IMG/VR virus record: IMGVR_UViG_3300044811_000010
Coordinates: 16,255 to 80,254 of that record
DNA from: a virus
DNA length: 64,000 nt
Direction: 5' to 3' (one strand)
In this document: positions 55,109 to 61,691 of the stretch, piece after piece
Layout: each line of letters starts with the position of its first letter
Position numbering within the stretch: position 1 is the first letter of the stretch
Notes under the pieces: generated by a model
What the model saw: only the letters and a program-made list of their open reading frames with translations
Database searches by the model: none
What the model was told of the DNA's origin: nothing
Position numbers and translations under genes: made by a program

Positions 55109-55449
55109 GAGCGGTTACCTCGCTGGTCGCGGGCGCGGCATGTCGGAGGAATCTCGATCAGCTTGCCGGTGGTGCCGATGCTGTCCTGCCGGTGACCAAG
55201 ACCGCGCCCATGCGGACCCTTGGCGACGAGCGTGCTCACCGTGCCGCGCGCCACGTCGACCCAACGCCCCGACGTGCTCGGGTAGTCGGTGGTCGGGTAG
55301 TCGGTGGTCGGGTCTGTGATCCAGACGTTGCCGTTGTCAGCGACCACGATGAACTGCTTGGCCGGGAGCTGGGGCGCAGGGGTCAGCGTGACGTTCTCGC
55401 CGTTGGCGAGGGCTGCGGCCTGCTCCTGCGAAATCTCGATTGTCGGCAT
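55105..55449 (-). CDS. Small protein, paralogue pair member A (114 aa)
   Basis: CCTAGGAGGTTTCA precedes the ATG. The first 45 residues (MPTIEISQEQAAALANGENV, then FIVVADNGNVW) parallel those of the gene at 56985-57305. A short tandem DYPTTDYPSTS comes from a 13-base DNA repeat. The C-terminus is basic. Function unknown. Confidence 0.55.
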   Translation of the reverse strand: MPTIEISQEQAAALANGENVTLTPAPQLPAKQFIVVADNGNVWITDPTTDYPTTDYPSTSGRWVDVARGTVSTLVAKGPHGRGLGHRQDSIGTTGKLIEIPPTCRARDQRGNRS

Positions 55450-55482
55450 TGAAACCTCCTAGGGAGTTGATCTGATACGGGT

Positions 55483-55511
55483 ATCTTACAGAGCGCGGGG
55501 CGGCTTGTCAA
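55483..55511 (-). promoter_or_regulatory. Promoter TTGACA-N17-TAAGAT
   Basis: -35 55506-55511, -10 55483-55488 on the minus strand. The TGA of the -35 is the stop codon of the upstream gene. GATAC/GTATC follows the -10. Drives the ligase-containing operon. Confidence 0.78.
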
Positions 55512-55756
55512 GGTCCAGGCGCCGGCGAGTTGGGCACCGTTCCGTGTGCAGCTCGGCGCCGAACTTTTCGCGTCCGCAGGTACATCGCGCTGCCAGCCCC
55601 GCCCCGCGCCGCTTCGCGCCTCTCTCGACGCTGACCAGCCCGGACGTGGCGCCCCTGCCAGTAGCCCTCGATGTCGAAGTGCAGCGCGCAGATCATCGCC
55701 GCCAGCGAGCAGGCGAAGTCGAGCAGTCCAGCGCCGACCCATTCAAGCGGGGTCAC
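55508..55756 (-). CDS. Small hydrophobic-then-basic protein (82 aa)
   Basis: GTG start overlapping the upstream stop (GTGA). A hydrophobic first 25 residues (LEWVGAGLLDFACSLAAMI), then a strongly basic section (RRERREAARGG). The stop codon lies within the next promoter. Function unknown. Confidence 0.45.
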   Translation of the reverse strand: MTPLEWVGAGLLDFACSLAAMICALHFDIEGYWQGRHVRAGQRRERREAARGGAGSAMYLRTRKVRRRAAHGTVPNSPAPGP

Positions 55757-55860
55757 GGCCGCATCGCCATACTGGCGCGAGCGCAGCGGCAGGCTTCATC
55801 GGCGCCACAACCGAGCGACCTGTAGAACCGGAACCAATCTCCGAAGACGAGCACGGTCAT
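55753..55860 (-). CDS. Tiny cysteine-containing protein (35 aa)
   Basis: ATG overlaps the upstream stop and its own stop overlaps the next GTG. Sequence MTVLVFGDWFRFYRSLGCGA then DEACRCARAS; three cysteines. Supported only by coupling. Confidence 0.35.
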   Translation of the reverse strand: MTVLVFGDWFRFYRSLGCGADEACRCARASMAMRP

Positions 55861-56099
55861 GCCGGCACCAAGGCAACCTGCCCGGATTCCTCGGTTTCGA
55901 GCTTCCAGCCGTCCGTTCTATCGGGGAGTTCCCGCAACGTCGGAATCTCAACCTCCCACACGTACCCGGTGCAGCCGTTCCCGGTTTGCTGAGCGGCGAG
56001 AGCAGCCGCCTCTGCCTGATTGAAGTAGACGACGCTAGGGTCGCTCACCGGCTCGGTGGGGTCGTAGTGGTAGTGGCGCACGACGATGTAGCCGATCAT
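55857..56099 (-). CDS. Hypothetical acidic protein (80 aa)
   Basis: From ATG 56099. A small domain (MIGYIVVRHYHYDPTEPVSD, then VVYFNQAEAAALAAQQ, GYVWEVEIPTLREL) resembling short phage proteins of the DUF-type with a final strand-helix. Overlaps both neighbours. Confidence 0.5.
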   Translation of the reverse strand: MIGYIVVRHYHYDPTEPVSDPSVVYFNQAEAAALAAQQTGNGCTGYVWEVEIPTLRELPDRTDGWKLETEESGQVALVPA

Positions 56100-56701
56100 G
56101 CTGTCACCAGCCCGGCCGTATACCCCGCCTTGCAGTACGCCTCGAAGTGCTCGTTCTCCCAGAGGCAGAATGTGATGTCGAGCGGGCCGGTGAAGTAGCG
56201 CGCAGCCTCCATGGCGATGGCCGCCGCGCCCGCGACCGGGTAGCCGAAAATGCCGCAGGAGATTGCCGGGACGGCGAGACGTGTCCAGCCACACTCGGCC
56301 GCAGCCATGAACGCCTCGTAGTGAGCTGAGTAGAGCAGGTCTGGCTCGCAGAACTGGCCGCCGCCCCAGACCGGGCCGACCGCGTGGATGACGCCCTTGA
56401 GTGGCAGCATCCCCGCCGACGTGACGTAGCAATCGCCCGTAGCGACGAGGGGAGCCCCGGAGTGATCCGCCTTCCAGTCCCCTACCTTGCGGCTCCACAG
56501 ATCGAGGGCGGCCCGCTTCTCGGCCTCGGTCATCGTCGTGCCCTCAGCGGTTCCGTCAGGCCAGGTTGCCGGCCACTGCAAGGCGGCGCTGTCGATCTTC
56601 GCCGCCAATCCTCCGCCGTGGCGAAGGTGGCTGTTCGCGGGGTTGACGATGGCGTCAGCCTCGACCGTGAGGATGTCCGTCTGCCGGATCTGGACGCTCA
56701 T
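56096..56701 (-). CDS. Macro-domain protein (ADP-ribose binding)
   Basis: 201 residues from ATG 56701. The macro-domain landmarks are visible: ILTVEADAIVNPANSHLRHGGGLAAKI (about 9-35), GVIHAVGPVWGGG, and LAVPAISCGIFGYPVAGAAAIAM with the G-I-F-G-[YF]-P loop that binds the diphosphate. Macro domains bind or hydrolyse ADP-ribose adducts. In a phage this may reverse ADP-ribosylation or handle NAD-derived defence signals. Part of a short operon with unknown genes. Confidence 0.85.
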   Translation of the reverse strand: MSVQIRQTDILTVEADAIVNPANSHLRHGGGLAAKIDSAALQWPATWPDGTAEGTTMTEAEKRAALDLWSRKVGDWKADHSGAPLVATGDCYVTSAGMLPLKGVIHAVGPVWGGGQFCEPDLLYSAHYEAFMAAAECGWTRLAVPAISCGIFGYPVAGAAAIAMEAARYFTGPLDITFCLWENEHFEAYCKAGYTAGLVTA

Positions 56702-56985
56702 GCGAGCCTCCCGGCGACACGCCATCCCGAGTCCACACGACGCTTGGTCCTGACTGTGCGGGTCACGGGCGGGGGAACGCGGACCTCCACGTCCTCGATG
56801 GCAACCTCGCCGTCGTGCCACTGGATCAGTAGACGGTACTGGCCCGCGTCGAGCTGCGCCGACTCGACAGCCTGCTCCACGAGTTCGGAGGTACCAGAAA
56901 TCTCCGCGCTGTTGAGCAGTTCGATGATCGGCTCGTGCCAGCCGCCCGCCTTGGGGGCGGCGCTGAGGTTGTAGACGCGGATCAT
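56698..56985 (-). CDS. Hypothetical protein (95 aa)
   Basis: Small beta-rich acidic protein (MIRVYNLSAAPKAGGWHEP, QYRLLIQWHDGEVAIEDVEV) with a basic end. Lies between the macro-domain gene and the paralogue B gene. Confidence 0.5.
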   Translation of the reverse strand: MIRVYNLSAAPKAGGWHEPIIELLNSAEISGTSELVEQAVESAQLDAGQYRLLIQWHDGEVAIEDVEVRVPPPVTRTVRTKRRVDSGWRVAGRLA

Positions 56986-57305
56986 CAGGCGTCGCGTCCG
57001 GCGAGGGGGATTTCGGTGAAGGTCCCGCGTCCGGACAGCCAGCCCTCCTGAGTGTGGCCGAGCAGGCGTCTGTGCTGACCCCTAGCGATCAGCCGACACT
57101 CGCCGGTGACCGAGACAGTCTCGTCGAGCACGCCCGTCCTCGTGAGGACGGGCGGCGAGGGCGCCAGCACGTCGTAGACGTTGCCGGTCTTAGTGAGGAC
57201 CACGATGAAGCGCCGCTTGACTTGGGGCGGATCGGACTTGATCGTGATGTCTTCGCCGTTTGCGAGCTGGCAAGCCTGTACGGCGGTGATGGTGATGGAA
57301 GGCAT
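56985..57305 (-). CDS. Small protein, paralogue pair member B (106 aa)
   Basis: The first 45 residues (MPSITITAVQACQLANGEDI, then RRFIVVLTKTGNVY) parallel the gene at 55105-55449, including QA-x2-LANGE and FIVV-x-x-x-GNV; the C-terminal parts also share a G-H-R/T-Q-x loop and a final EIP. GAAAGGACACTCCGC precedes the ATG. Function unknown. Confidence 0.55.
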   Translation of the reverse strand: MPSITITAVQACQLANGEDITIKSDPPQVKRRFIVVLTKTGNVYDVLAPSPPVLTRTGVLDETVSVTGECRLIARGQHRRLLGHTQEGWLSGRGTFTEIPLAGRDA

Positions 57306-57335
57306 GCGGAGTGTCCTTTCGTTCGGTATGGCTAC

Positions 57336-57364
57336 AAGCTAGCCTAGGGTTCCGGGGTTGTCAA
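57336..57364 (-). promoter_or_regulatory. Promoter TTGACA-N17-TAGCTT
   Basis: -35 57359-57364, -10 57336-57341 on the minus strand; GGCTA/TAGCC repeat around the -10. It drives the macro-domain operon. Confidence 0.75.
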
Positions 57365-57841
57365 GGGCTGGGCGGCCTGGTGCCGGCAGCTCTCGGTGGT
57401 GATGGGGTAGTGCTCGATGCCGTCTGTCACCCAGTAGCAGCTCGCGCAGGGCTTCTCGCACGGATCAAGGCGGAACCGTGTCGCGTAACCGTAGCGATCT
57501 GGCGGGCGCAGTAGCGCGTCAGCGACCGCAGGCAGGCTGTCCATGGCGCTCGTGAAGACTTCGGTTGGCATCTTGTCGGAGGCGTGCTGCTCGTAGAGGT
57601 ACGTGAGAGCGGCCGTGAGCCCTGCTAGCAGGTCGGGAGGGGCGGGGACGGCCTCGGAGTAGGGTTCGGGCTTAGGCGCGCTTAGAGAGGCTGAGGGCGC
57701 CGGAGCCCAGAGGACTGACGAAGCTGCGGCGAGTGCGAGGCCCATGCCAATCGCCGTCCCGAACTCGGACAGGGATAGCTCGATGAGTACGAGTCCCGCG
57801 CCTGTCATCAGCAGCCGAACTACCATCCTGATCGTGTTCAC
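57344..57841 (-). CDS. Membrane protein with Cys-rich C-terminus (165 aa)
   Basis: Two spans at about 7-23 (VVRLLMTGAGLVLIELSL) and 28-45, a P/A-rich linker, and a C-terminal domain with CEKPCASC and a later C near the end, suggesting a metal site. GAAAGGAGGCACC precedes the start. First gene left of the AT-rich control block. Function unknown. Confidence 0.6.
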   Translation of the reverse strand: MNTIRMVVRLLMTGAGLVLIELSLSEFGTAIGMGLALAAASSVLWAPAPSASLSAPKPEPYSEAVPAPPDLLAGLTAALTYLYEQHASDKMPTEVFTSAMDSLPAVADALLRPPDRYGYATRFRLDPCEKPCASCYWVTDGIEHYPITTESCRHQAAQPLTTPEP

Positions 57842-58247
57842 TAGGTGCCTCCTTTCAGCAGCCGAACATGCGTTCGTCTATCGGTCTAATCTTCATACCT
57901 TCCAGCGGCCGAGATAGAGCATTGTCGGACACACCTGTCCCTCTCTAGAGAGGGACGACGGTGTACGTCCGAAATCCTCAACAAACACGGGCCATAAAGT
58001 TGGGACATTCGTACCACTTACATAGGCTTCGTACCACCTTAGGGGTACTTTCCTAAAGCCCAGCTAAAGATCTGGTATGAATCTGGTATGTAAGTCCCGT
58101 GCTTACTGGGTATCTCGGACATTCGTACCAGTCTAGGAAAGTTAGATAAACGTGACCGTTTTTCTGGCTCCGAAAACCTAATCCCCAGTAAGCACGGGAC
58201 TTGTGGCGCGTTGCCACTCAAATTTATGCCCGGAAGTGGTACGACCG
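57842..58247 (-). other. AT-rich control block: candidate origin or operator cluster
   Basis: No gene fits here. The block is distinctly AT-richer than its surroundings. It holds a 20-bp perfect palindrome (57937-57956, centre CTCTAGAG), two copies of GGACATTCGTACCA (58003-58016 and 58117-58130), and further TTCRTACCA-type sites in both orientations (58028-58036, 58073-58081, 58237-58244, plus a variant at 57892-57900). It also has tandem ATCTGGTATG at 58070 and 58081, and a 19-bp perfect inverted repeat (58092-58110 with 58184-58202). This fits iterons of a replication origin or a multi-operator promoter region. Confidence 0.55.
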
Positions 58248-58508
58248 TTAGTCAGTCGCCCCGAGGGCTCTCGTGAGCGCCCTCGACCCCTTCATCGCGG
58301 CTGCGTTGAGCACCTGCGCGACGCCATTGGCCGACGCTGCGGTGTCCCGATGTGCGACCTGCCGGCCGCTCACATTGTCGATCACGTCGTGGCCGTCGAT
58401 GGTGGCGAGGATGCCGAACTTCTGCGGACTCGGCCGCGCGGTCAGCTTGGCGACCTCACGGTCGATGATGCGGTCGCGGGCGTGGTTGGTCTGCGCTGCG
58501 TAGTGCAT
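58248..58508 (-). CDS. Hypothetical protein (86 aa)
   Basis: CAGGAGGACTACT precedes the ATG. Starts MHYAAQTNHARDRIIDREVA, has GILATIDGHDVIDNVSGR and an alanine-rich end. Last gene before the AT-rich block. Its start lies inside the overlapping upstream gene. Confidence 0.5.
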   Translation of the reverse strand: MHYAAQTNHARDRIIDREVAKLTARPSPQKFGILATIDGHDVIDNVSGRQVAHRDTAASANGVAQVLNAAAMKGSRALTRALGATD

Positions 58509-58638
58509 AGTAGTCCTCCTGTGTTGAGGGATTAGATAGCTCCTGCGCCTTGCGGTAGCCGTCTGCGTGCCCGAGAAGGTACGCGGCCAGTAGCAGGATC
58601 ATGAGGATGGTTGCTGCGAGGGCTTCGGAATCGGTCAT
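58456..58638 (-). CDS. Small membrane protein (60 aa)
   Basis: From ATG 58638, overlapping the phosphoribosyltransferase stop. One span at about 9-24 (TILMILLLAAYLLGHA), then a charged, proline-rich tail that overlaps the next gene by 53 bases in another frame. Confidence 0.5.
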   Translation of the reverse strand: MTDSEALAATILMILLLAAYLLGHADGYRKAQELSNPSTQEDYYALRSADQPRPRPHHRP

Positions 58639-59045
58639 GCGTCCTCCCACCTTCCCTGAGCGTCGTTGTAGAGGTAGCAGCCGATGTGCTTGGTCTTGTG
58701 GTCGTATTGCGCGGCGAGCCCGTCGATGGCCTCCTTCGTGCGCTTCAGTGTCGCGCCTGAGTCGATCAGGTCGTCCACGAAGACCCAGCGGTGGCCCAGC
58801 GTCCCCTCAGCCTGACGGAAGGAGTGCGTTCCGTCCCCCGGCTTGCGGACGATCATCCAGTTGGTCTTCAGCGACGCGGCGAGCCGAGGCACGATGATCC
58901 CGCCTGACAGCCCCGTGCCTACGAGAGTGTCGTAGTCCCGACCAGCGAGGAACAGTTTGGCCTGAGCAACGACTGCGCGCCACGGCCCGAAAGCGTGTCT
59001 CATGTAGCTGGTGTGGAGGCGTAGTAGCCCATCATCGCCGGTCAT
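58635..59045 (-). CDS. Phosphoribosyltransferase (type I)
   Basis: 136 residues. The PRPP-binding motif VFVDDLIDSGATLKRT (about 88-103) and the earlier LVGTGLSGGIIVPRLA loop define the type I PRTase fold. Such enzymes attach ribose-5-phosphate to a nitrogen base; the substrate is not evident. It would work with the phage nucleotide enzymes or with NAD salvage. Confidence 0.8.
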   Translation of the reverse strand: MTGDDGLLRLHTSYMRHAFGPWRAVVAQAKLFLAGRDYDTLVGTGLSGGIIVPRLAASLKTNWMIVRKPGDGTHSFRQAEGTLGHRWVFVDDLIDSGATLKRTKEAIDGLAAQYDHKTKHIGCYLYNDAQGRWEDA

Positions 59046-59170
59046 TCAGGGACCAGCGCGTTCGGGTACTCGCGGAGGGCGGCCGCGATGGAGGGGAACC
59101 AGATGCTCTCCTGCTCATCGTTGAACACTCGCACGCCGTTGGGACACCTGATGATGACCGTCTCGCTCAC
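59042..59170 (-). CDS. Tiny hypothetical protein (42 aa)
   Basis: GTG start overlapping the upstream stop (GTGA), stop overlapping the PRTase ATG. Sequence MSETVIIRCPNGVRVFNDEQ, then an IAAALREYPNALVPE helix. Coupling supports it. Confidence 0.5.
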   Translation of the reverse strand: MSETVIIRCPNGVRVFNDEQESIWFPSIAAALREYPNALVPE

Positions 59171-59379
59171 GCGATCACCGCGTTGCTGCCGGCAGCTTGG
59201 ATTGCGGCGGCCTTCGAGCCGACGCCCGTGAAGATGTCGATGAGTCGTCCGTCCTTGACGGCGGCCCAGCCGCCGCTGTTCGTGCGCCGAATGCCGGTGT
59301 GAGTCGTAGTCGCGAGGACTGCGAGCTGCTCGTCAGCGGATTCGTCACGGATGATCTTCGGACCCAAGGTGGTCGTCAT
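59167..59379 (-). CDS. Hypothetical protein (70 aa)
   Basis: AGGAGCTATCC precedes the ATG (this includes a GGATAGCT site read on the other strand). Small alpha-beta protein (LAVLATTTHTGIRRTNSGGW, KDGRLIDIFTGVGSKAAAI). First gene behind a promoter and structured leader. Confidence 0.5.
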   Translation of the reverse strand: MTTTLGPKIIRDESADEQLAVLATTTHTGIRRTNSGGWAAVKDGRLIDIFTGVGSKAAAIQAAGSNAVIA

Positions 59380-59408
59380 GGATAGCTCCTATCTTGTAGC
59401 TTATGATC

Positions 59409-59486
59409 CGAGGCTGGGCCGGACACTGGCTTTCGGCCGGGCCGAAATGGCCGCCCTAATTGCGCTCGTCCGGCTGCTCAGCCTCG
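59409..59486 (-). promoter_or_regulatory. Structured 5' leader (stem begins at predicted +1)
   Basis: Nested inverted repeats: CGAGGCTG/CAGCCTCG (59409-59416, 59479-59486), GCCGGAC/GTCCGGC (59418-59424, 59468-59474) and an apical TTTCGGC-CGG-GCCGAAA (59431-59447). The predicted start, 7 bases after the -10 at 59495-59500, lies 2 bases before the outer stem. Same architecture as 43866-43936. Confidence 0.5.
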
Positions 59487-59494
59487 TACTGTAT

Positions 59495-59523
59495 ACCTTA
59501 TGCGACGTGGGGCGTCTTGTCAA
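59495..59523 (-). promoter_or_regulatory. Promoter TTGACA-N17-TAAGGT
   Basis: -35 59518-59523, -10 59495-59500 on the minus strand. The TAA of the -10 is the stop codon of the gene at 59498-59740. Confidence 0.78.
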
Positions 59524-59740
59524 GGGAGAGCGCCGGCAGCGACTCCCGCTTGAACCAGACCAACACGTCTCGGCGGTCGTGAAGGCAGAGCAGCAGCGCC
59601 GCCGCGCCCAGCAGCTTGCGGTGCCGATTCCGAGCGACGGCTAGTAGTACGGCGCCGGTCGCCCCATGGTGGAGCCGCTGCCCCGCGACCCAAACGCGCG
59701 GCCCATGCGGATAGCTCCGGACAGTGACCAGCCGAGTCAT
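59498..59740 (-). CDS. Hypothetical protein (80 aa)
   Basis: ATGA overlap with the upstream gene. TVRSYPHGPRVWVAGQRLHHGATGA, then a hydrophobic helix (KLLGAAALLLCLHDRRDVL) and a W/K/R section. The HGxxxAxxL...HD pattern looks like a small conserved phage family of unknown function. Confidence 0.55.
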   Translation of the reverse strand: MTRLVTVRSYPHGPRVWVAGQRLHHGATGAVLLAVARNRHRKLLGAAALLLCLHDRRDVLVWFKRESLPALSLDKTPHVA

Positions 59741-60018
59741 CGACGCCCGGCCCTATCGGCGCGGCATGCTGCGCAGAAACATGGCCCGGTGCCAGCGTTG
59801 CGAGTGCATGCGCCCTTCATCCCGGCGGGTGGGTCGAACGTGCCGTCAGGGTGAACCACCAGCACGGGGCGGTCGGGCGCCCTCACAATCAGTACATCGC
59901 TAGCCGCCTCCGCTGAGGCTGCTACTGCCGCTCGGCGCGCAGTCGTCATGTGCTGAGCTTCGCTCAGAGCATTGAGCGGATAGCTGCCATCGTGGTTGAG
60001 CGGGTAGACGCGGAACAT
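59737..60018 (-). CDS. Hypothetical protein with Cys cluster (93 aa)
   Basis: Starts MFRVYPLNHDGSYPLNALSE; middle VLIVRAPDRPVLVVHPDGTF; end CTRN..GPCFCAACRADR with four cysteines, a likely zinc site. Overlaps the next gene. Confidence 0.5.
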   Translation of the reverse strand: MFRVYPLNHDGSYPLNALSEAQHMTTARRAAVAASAEAASDVLIVRAPDRPVLVVHPDGTFDPPAGMKGACTRNAGTGPCFCAACRADRAGRR

Positions 60019-60021
60019 AGG

Positions 60022-60162
60022 TTAGAGCCTACGGTTCGACCGCGCACGCTGGCGCGCGTGGTGTTCAGTGTAATCCCAGCCGCCCTTAGGCGCAAGGTGG
60101 GAGGCGATGAACGCCGGCACCAGGATTCCGACTGCCACGCCGATGGTGACCAGCGCGATCAT
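60022..60162 (-). CDS. Small membrane protein (46 aa)
   Basis: ATG overlaps the methyltransferase-like stop. One span at about 2-18 (IALVTIGVAVGILVPAF), then a basic tail. Confidence 0.5.
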   Translation of the reverse strand: MIALVTIGVAVGILVPAFIASHLAPKGGWDYTEHHARQRARSNRRL

Positions 60163-60713
60163 GCGCCCCACTGGTCCGCCATCGCAGCAGCGATTCCGGG
60201 GAACGTCTTGCTGCGCTCCTTCCAGCGGTCAGGTCCGGGCGGCAGCTTCCAGACGCGCGGCTCGCGCCCCTCGACAATGTCGGTAGGCACCAGCTTGGGA
60301 AGGTTCTGTAGCCAGAGACAGGTACGCTTGACTTCGCCGTGCCCGAACTGCCACGGCTGGATGGTCTGATCTGGCTTGCGGATAGCTGTGCTGATGATGC
60401 TCACCGGATTCTCGATGGCGATGCGCTCGACGGGCGCGGCCATGATTCTGCGGACGAAGTCCAGCGCGGCTTGCTGGCGACCGTCGGCGCGCTTCTCGGG
60501 GAACCACCGAGCGCCGCTGACCGCAAGGTGCGTGCATGGCGGGAAGGCGATCAGTAGGTCGAACTTGGATAGCTCCAAGTCGAACATATCGCCCTCGTGG
60601 TGCGGGCCGGGCGAATCGGTCGGCAGGAAGTCACACGACATAGCGTCGTGGCCTCGCGCGAGGAACGCATCGCGGACGGCGCCGCTGTACTCGCATGCGA
60701 CTAGCACCCTCAT
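60159..60713 (-). CDS. Cytosine-methyltransferase-like protein
   Basis: 184 residues from ATG 60713. MRVLVACEYSGAVRDAFLARGHDAMSCDF (motif I-like), LLIAFPPCTHLAVSGARWF (PPC at 58-60), and IENPVSIIST with WQFGHGEVKRTCLWL. This belongs to a phage family usually annotated as DNA methylase; the PPC replaces the usual PPCQ context and the target domain is absent. It may be active with a partner or may bind SAM for another reaction. Confidence 0.6.
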   Translation of the reverse strand: MRVLVACEYSGAVRDAFLARGHDAMSCDFLPTDSPGPHHEGDMFDLELSKFDLLIAFPPCTHLAVSGARWFPEKRADGRQQAALDFVRRIMAAPVERIAIENPVSIISTAIRKPDQTIQPWQFGHGEVKRTCLWLQNLPKLVPTDIVEGREPRVWKLPPGPDRWKERSKTFPGIAAAMADQWGA

Positions 60714-60928
60714 CGCTGAGCCTCGCATGGGGCGGGGACAGGCTCGATGCGGCCCGCACCGTACAAGCTGCGGCCGAGGCTGTAGTGCGCGGTCAGGGTG
60801 CAGGTAGACCAGCCCTTGCGGCGGGTACGGTCGCATCCGACGACAGCGCAGCGAGTAGCGGCGTGCTTCCAATGAGGCGCAGGGCTTGCCGGCACGTTCG
60901 GCCAATCGGTGTGGTCGTGGATGCTCAC
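60710..60928 (-). CDS. Hypothetical protein with two Cys (72 aa)
   Basis: ATGA overlap downstream. W/P/H-rich start (MSIHDHTDWPNVPASPAPHW), then CAVVGCDRTRRKGW, reminiscent of a small zinc-binding or RNA-binding unit. Unknown. Confidence 0.5.
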   Translation of the reverse strand: MSIHDHTDWPNVPASPAPHWKHAATRCAVVGCDRTRRKGWSTCTLTAHYSLGRSLYGAGRIEPVPAPCEAQR

Positions 60929-61173
60929 TTGACGGTCACCGTACCCTCAGCGGTAACCGTCAGGGTGCCGTAGAACTTGCGGCTGGTGTAGGGGTCAGGC
61001 CCGACGAAGTGATAGCTCCCGACCGGGGCATCGGACAGCGGGCCATCGTACTCGTTGCCGAATAGGGAGGTCGCCTCGATCCCGATAGGTGCGCTGATGC
61101 CGTGCGCTGCTACGGAATCCTTGATCGCCTTCTTAGAGGCGGGGCGGCTGTAGTTCAGGTAAAGCCCTTGCAT
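60925..61173 (-). CDS. Hypothetical protein (82 aa)
   Basis: CTAGGAGATAATC precedes the ATG. Small beta-rich protein: MQGLYLNYSRPASKKAIKDS, then GSYHFVGPDPYTSRKFYGTL and a VTVTAEGTVTVK end. Behind the promoter at 61213-61240. Confidence 0.55.
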   Translation of the reverse strand: MQGLYLNYSRPASKKAIKDSVAAHGISAPIGIEATSLFGNEYDGPLSDAPVGSYHFVGPDPYTSRKFYGTLTVTAEGTVTVK

Positions 61174-61212
61174 GATTATCTCCTAGGTGTTTGTGTGCTG
61201 CGGGATTGGTAC

Positions 61213-61240
61213 ATGATACTGCGGGATAGCCGGTAGTCAA
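61213..61240 (-). promoter_or_regulatory. Promoter TTGACT-N16-TATCAT
   Basis: -35 61235-61240, -10 61213-61218 on the minus strand, spacer 16. Confidence 0.65.
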
Positions 61241-61244
61241 GCGG

Positions 61245-61517
61245 TCAGTCTGATGAATCCCTGAACGCAAGCATCGGCAAGGTGTAGAGCCCGACCGCGC
61301 GCGTGGTGTAGATCCGAAGTGGGCCGAGCCGCGCTGGCATACCGGGATCGTTGGCGGCCCATAGGTCGCCATAGCCGGGCTGCCCGGTCACGCTGCCTTC
61401 GCGAATGTAGGCCACGGTTGAGCCTTCCGCGTCGAGCAGCGCATGCACGGCCCAAGATGCCGGCACGGATAGCTCCGCCTTTTCATCGTTTCCTAGCAGT
61501 CGCGCGCTGGCGAACAT
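61245..61517 (-). CDS. Hypothetical protein (90 aa)
   Basis: Alpha-beta protein (FASARLLGNDEKAELSVP, AVHALLDAEGSTVAYIREG, LRIYTTRAVGLYTLPML). Starts at the base where the next gene ends upstream. No family. Confidence 0.5.
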   Translation of the reverse strand: MFASARLLGNDEKAELSVPASWAVHALLDAEGSTVAYIREGSVTGQPGYGDLWAANDPGMPARLGPLRIYTTRAVGLYTLPMLAFRDSSD

Positions 61518-61648
61518 TACTTCGCCTCCCTGATTGCACGCTTGGCCGCGCGCTGACGCTTGCGGTCGATGGTCTTGGACTTCGCCGCGTGCGTTCGCTT
61601 GCGGTCGCGCATGGGCCGGTCTTCGTTCGTGCGTTCGGTGCGTCTCAT
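61517..61648 (-). CDS. Small basic protein (43 aa)
   Basis: ATG at 61648 preceded by AAGCGAGCTATCCAGCA. Extremely basic (MRRTERTNEDRPMRDRKRTH, ending KRAIREAK). The leader nearly repeats that of the gene at 61913. Confidence 0.5.
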   Translation of the reverse strand: MRRTERTNEDRPMRDRKRTHAAKSKTIDRKRQRAAKRAIREAK

Positions 61649-61691
61649 TGCTGGATAGCTCGCTTTCGGTGTAGCAGGGATTTGTGTTAGC

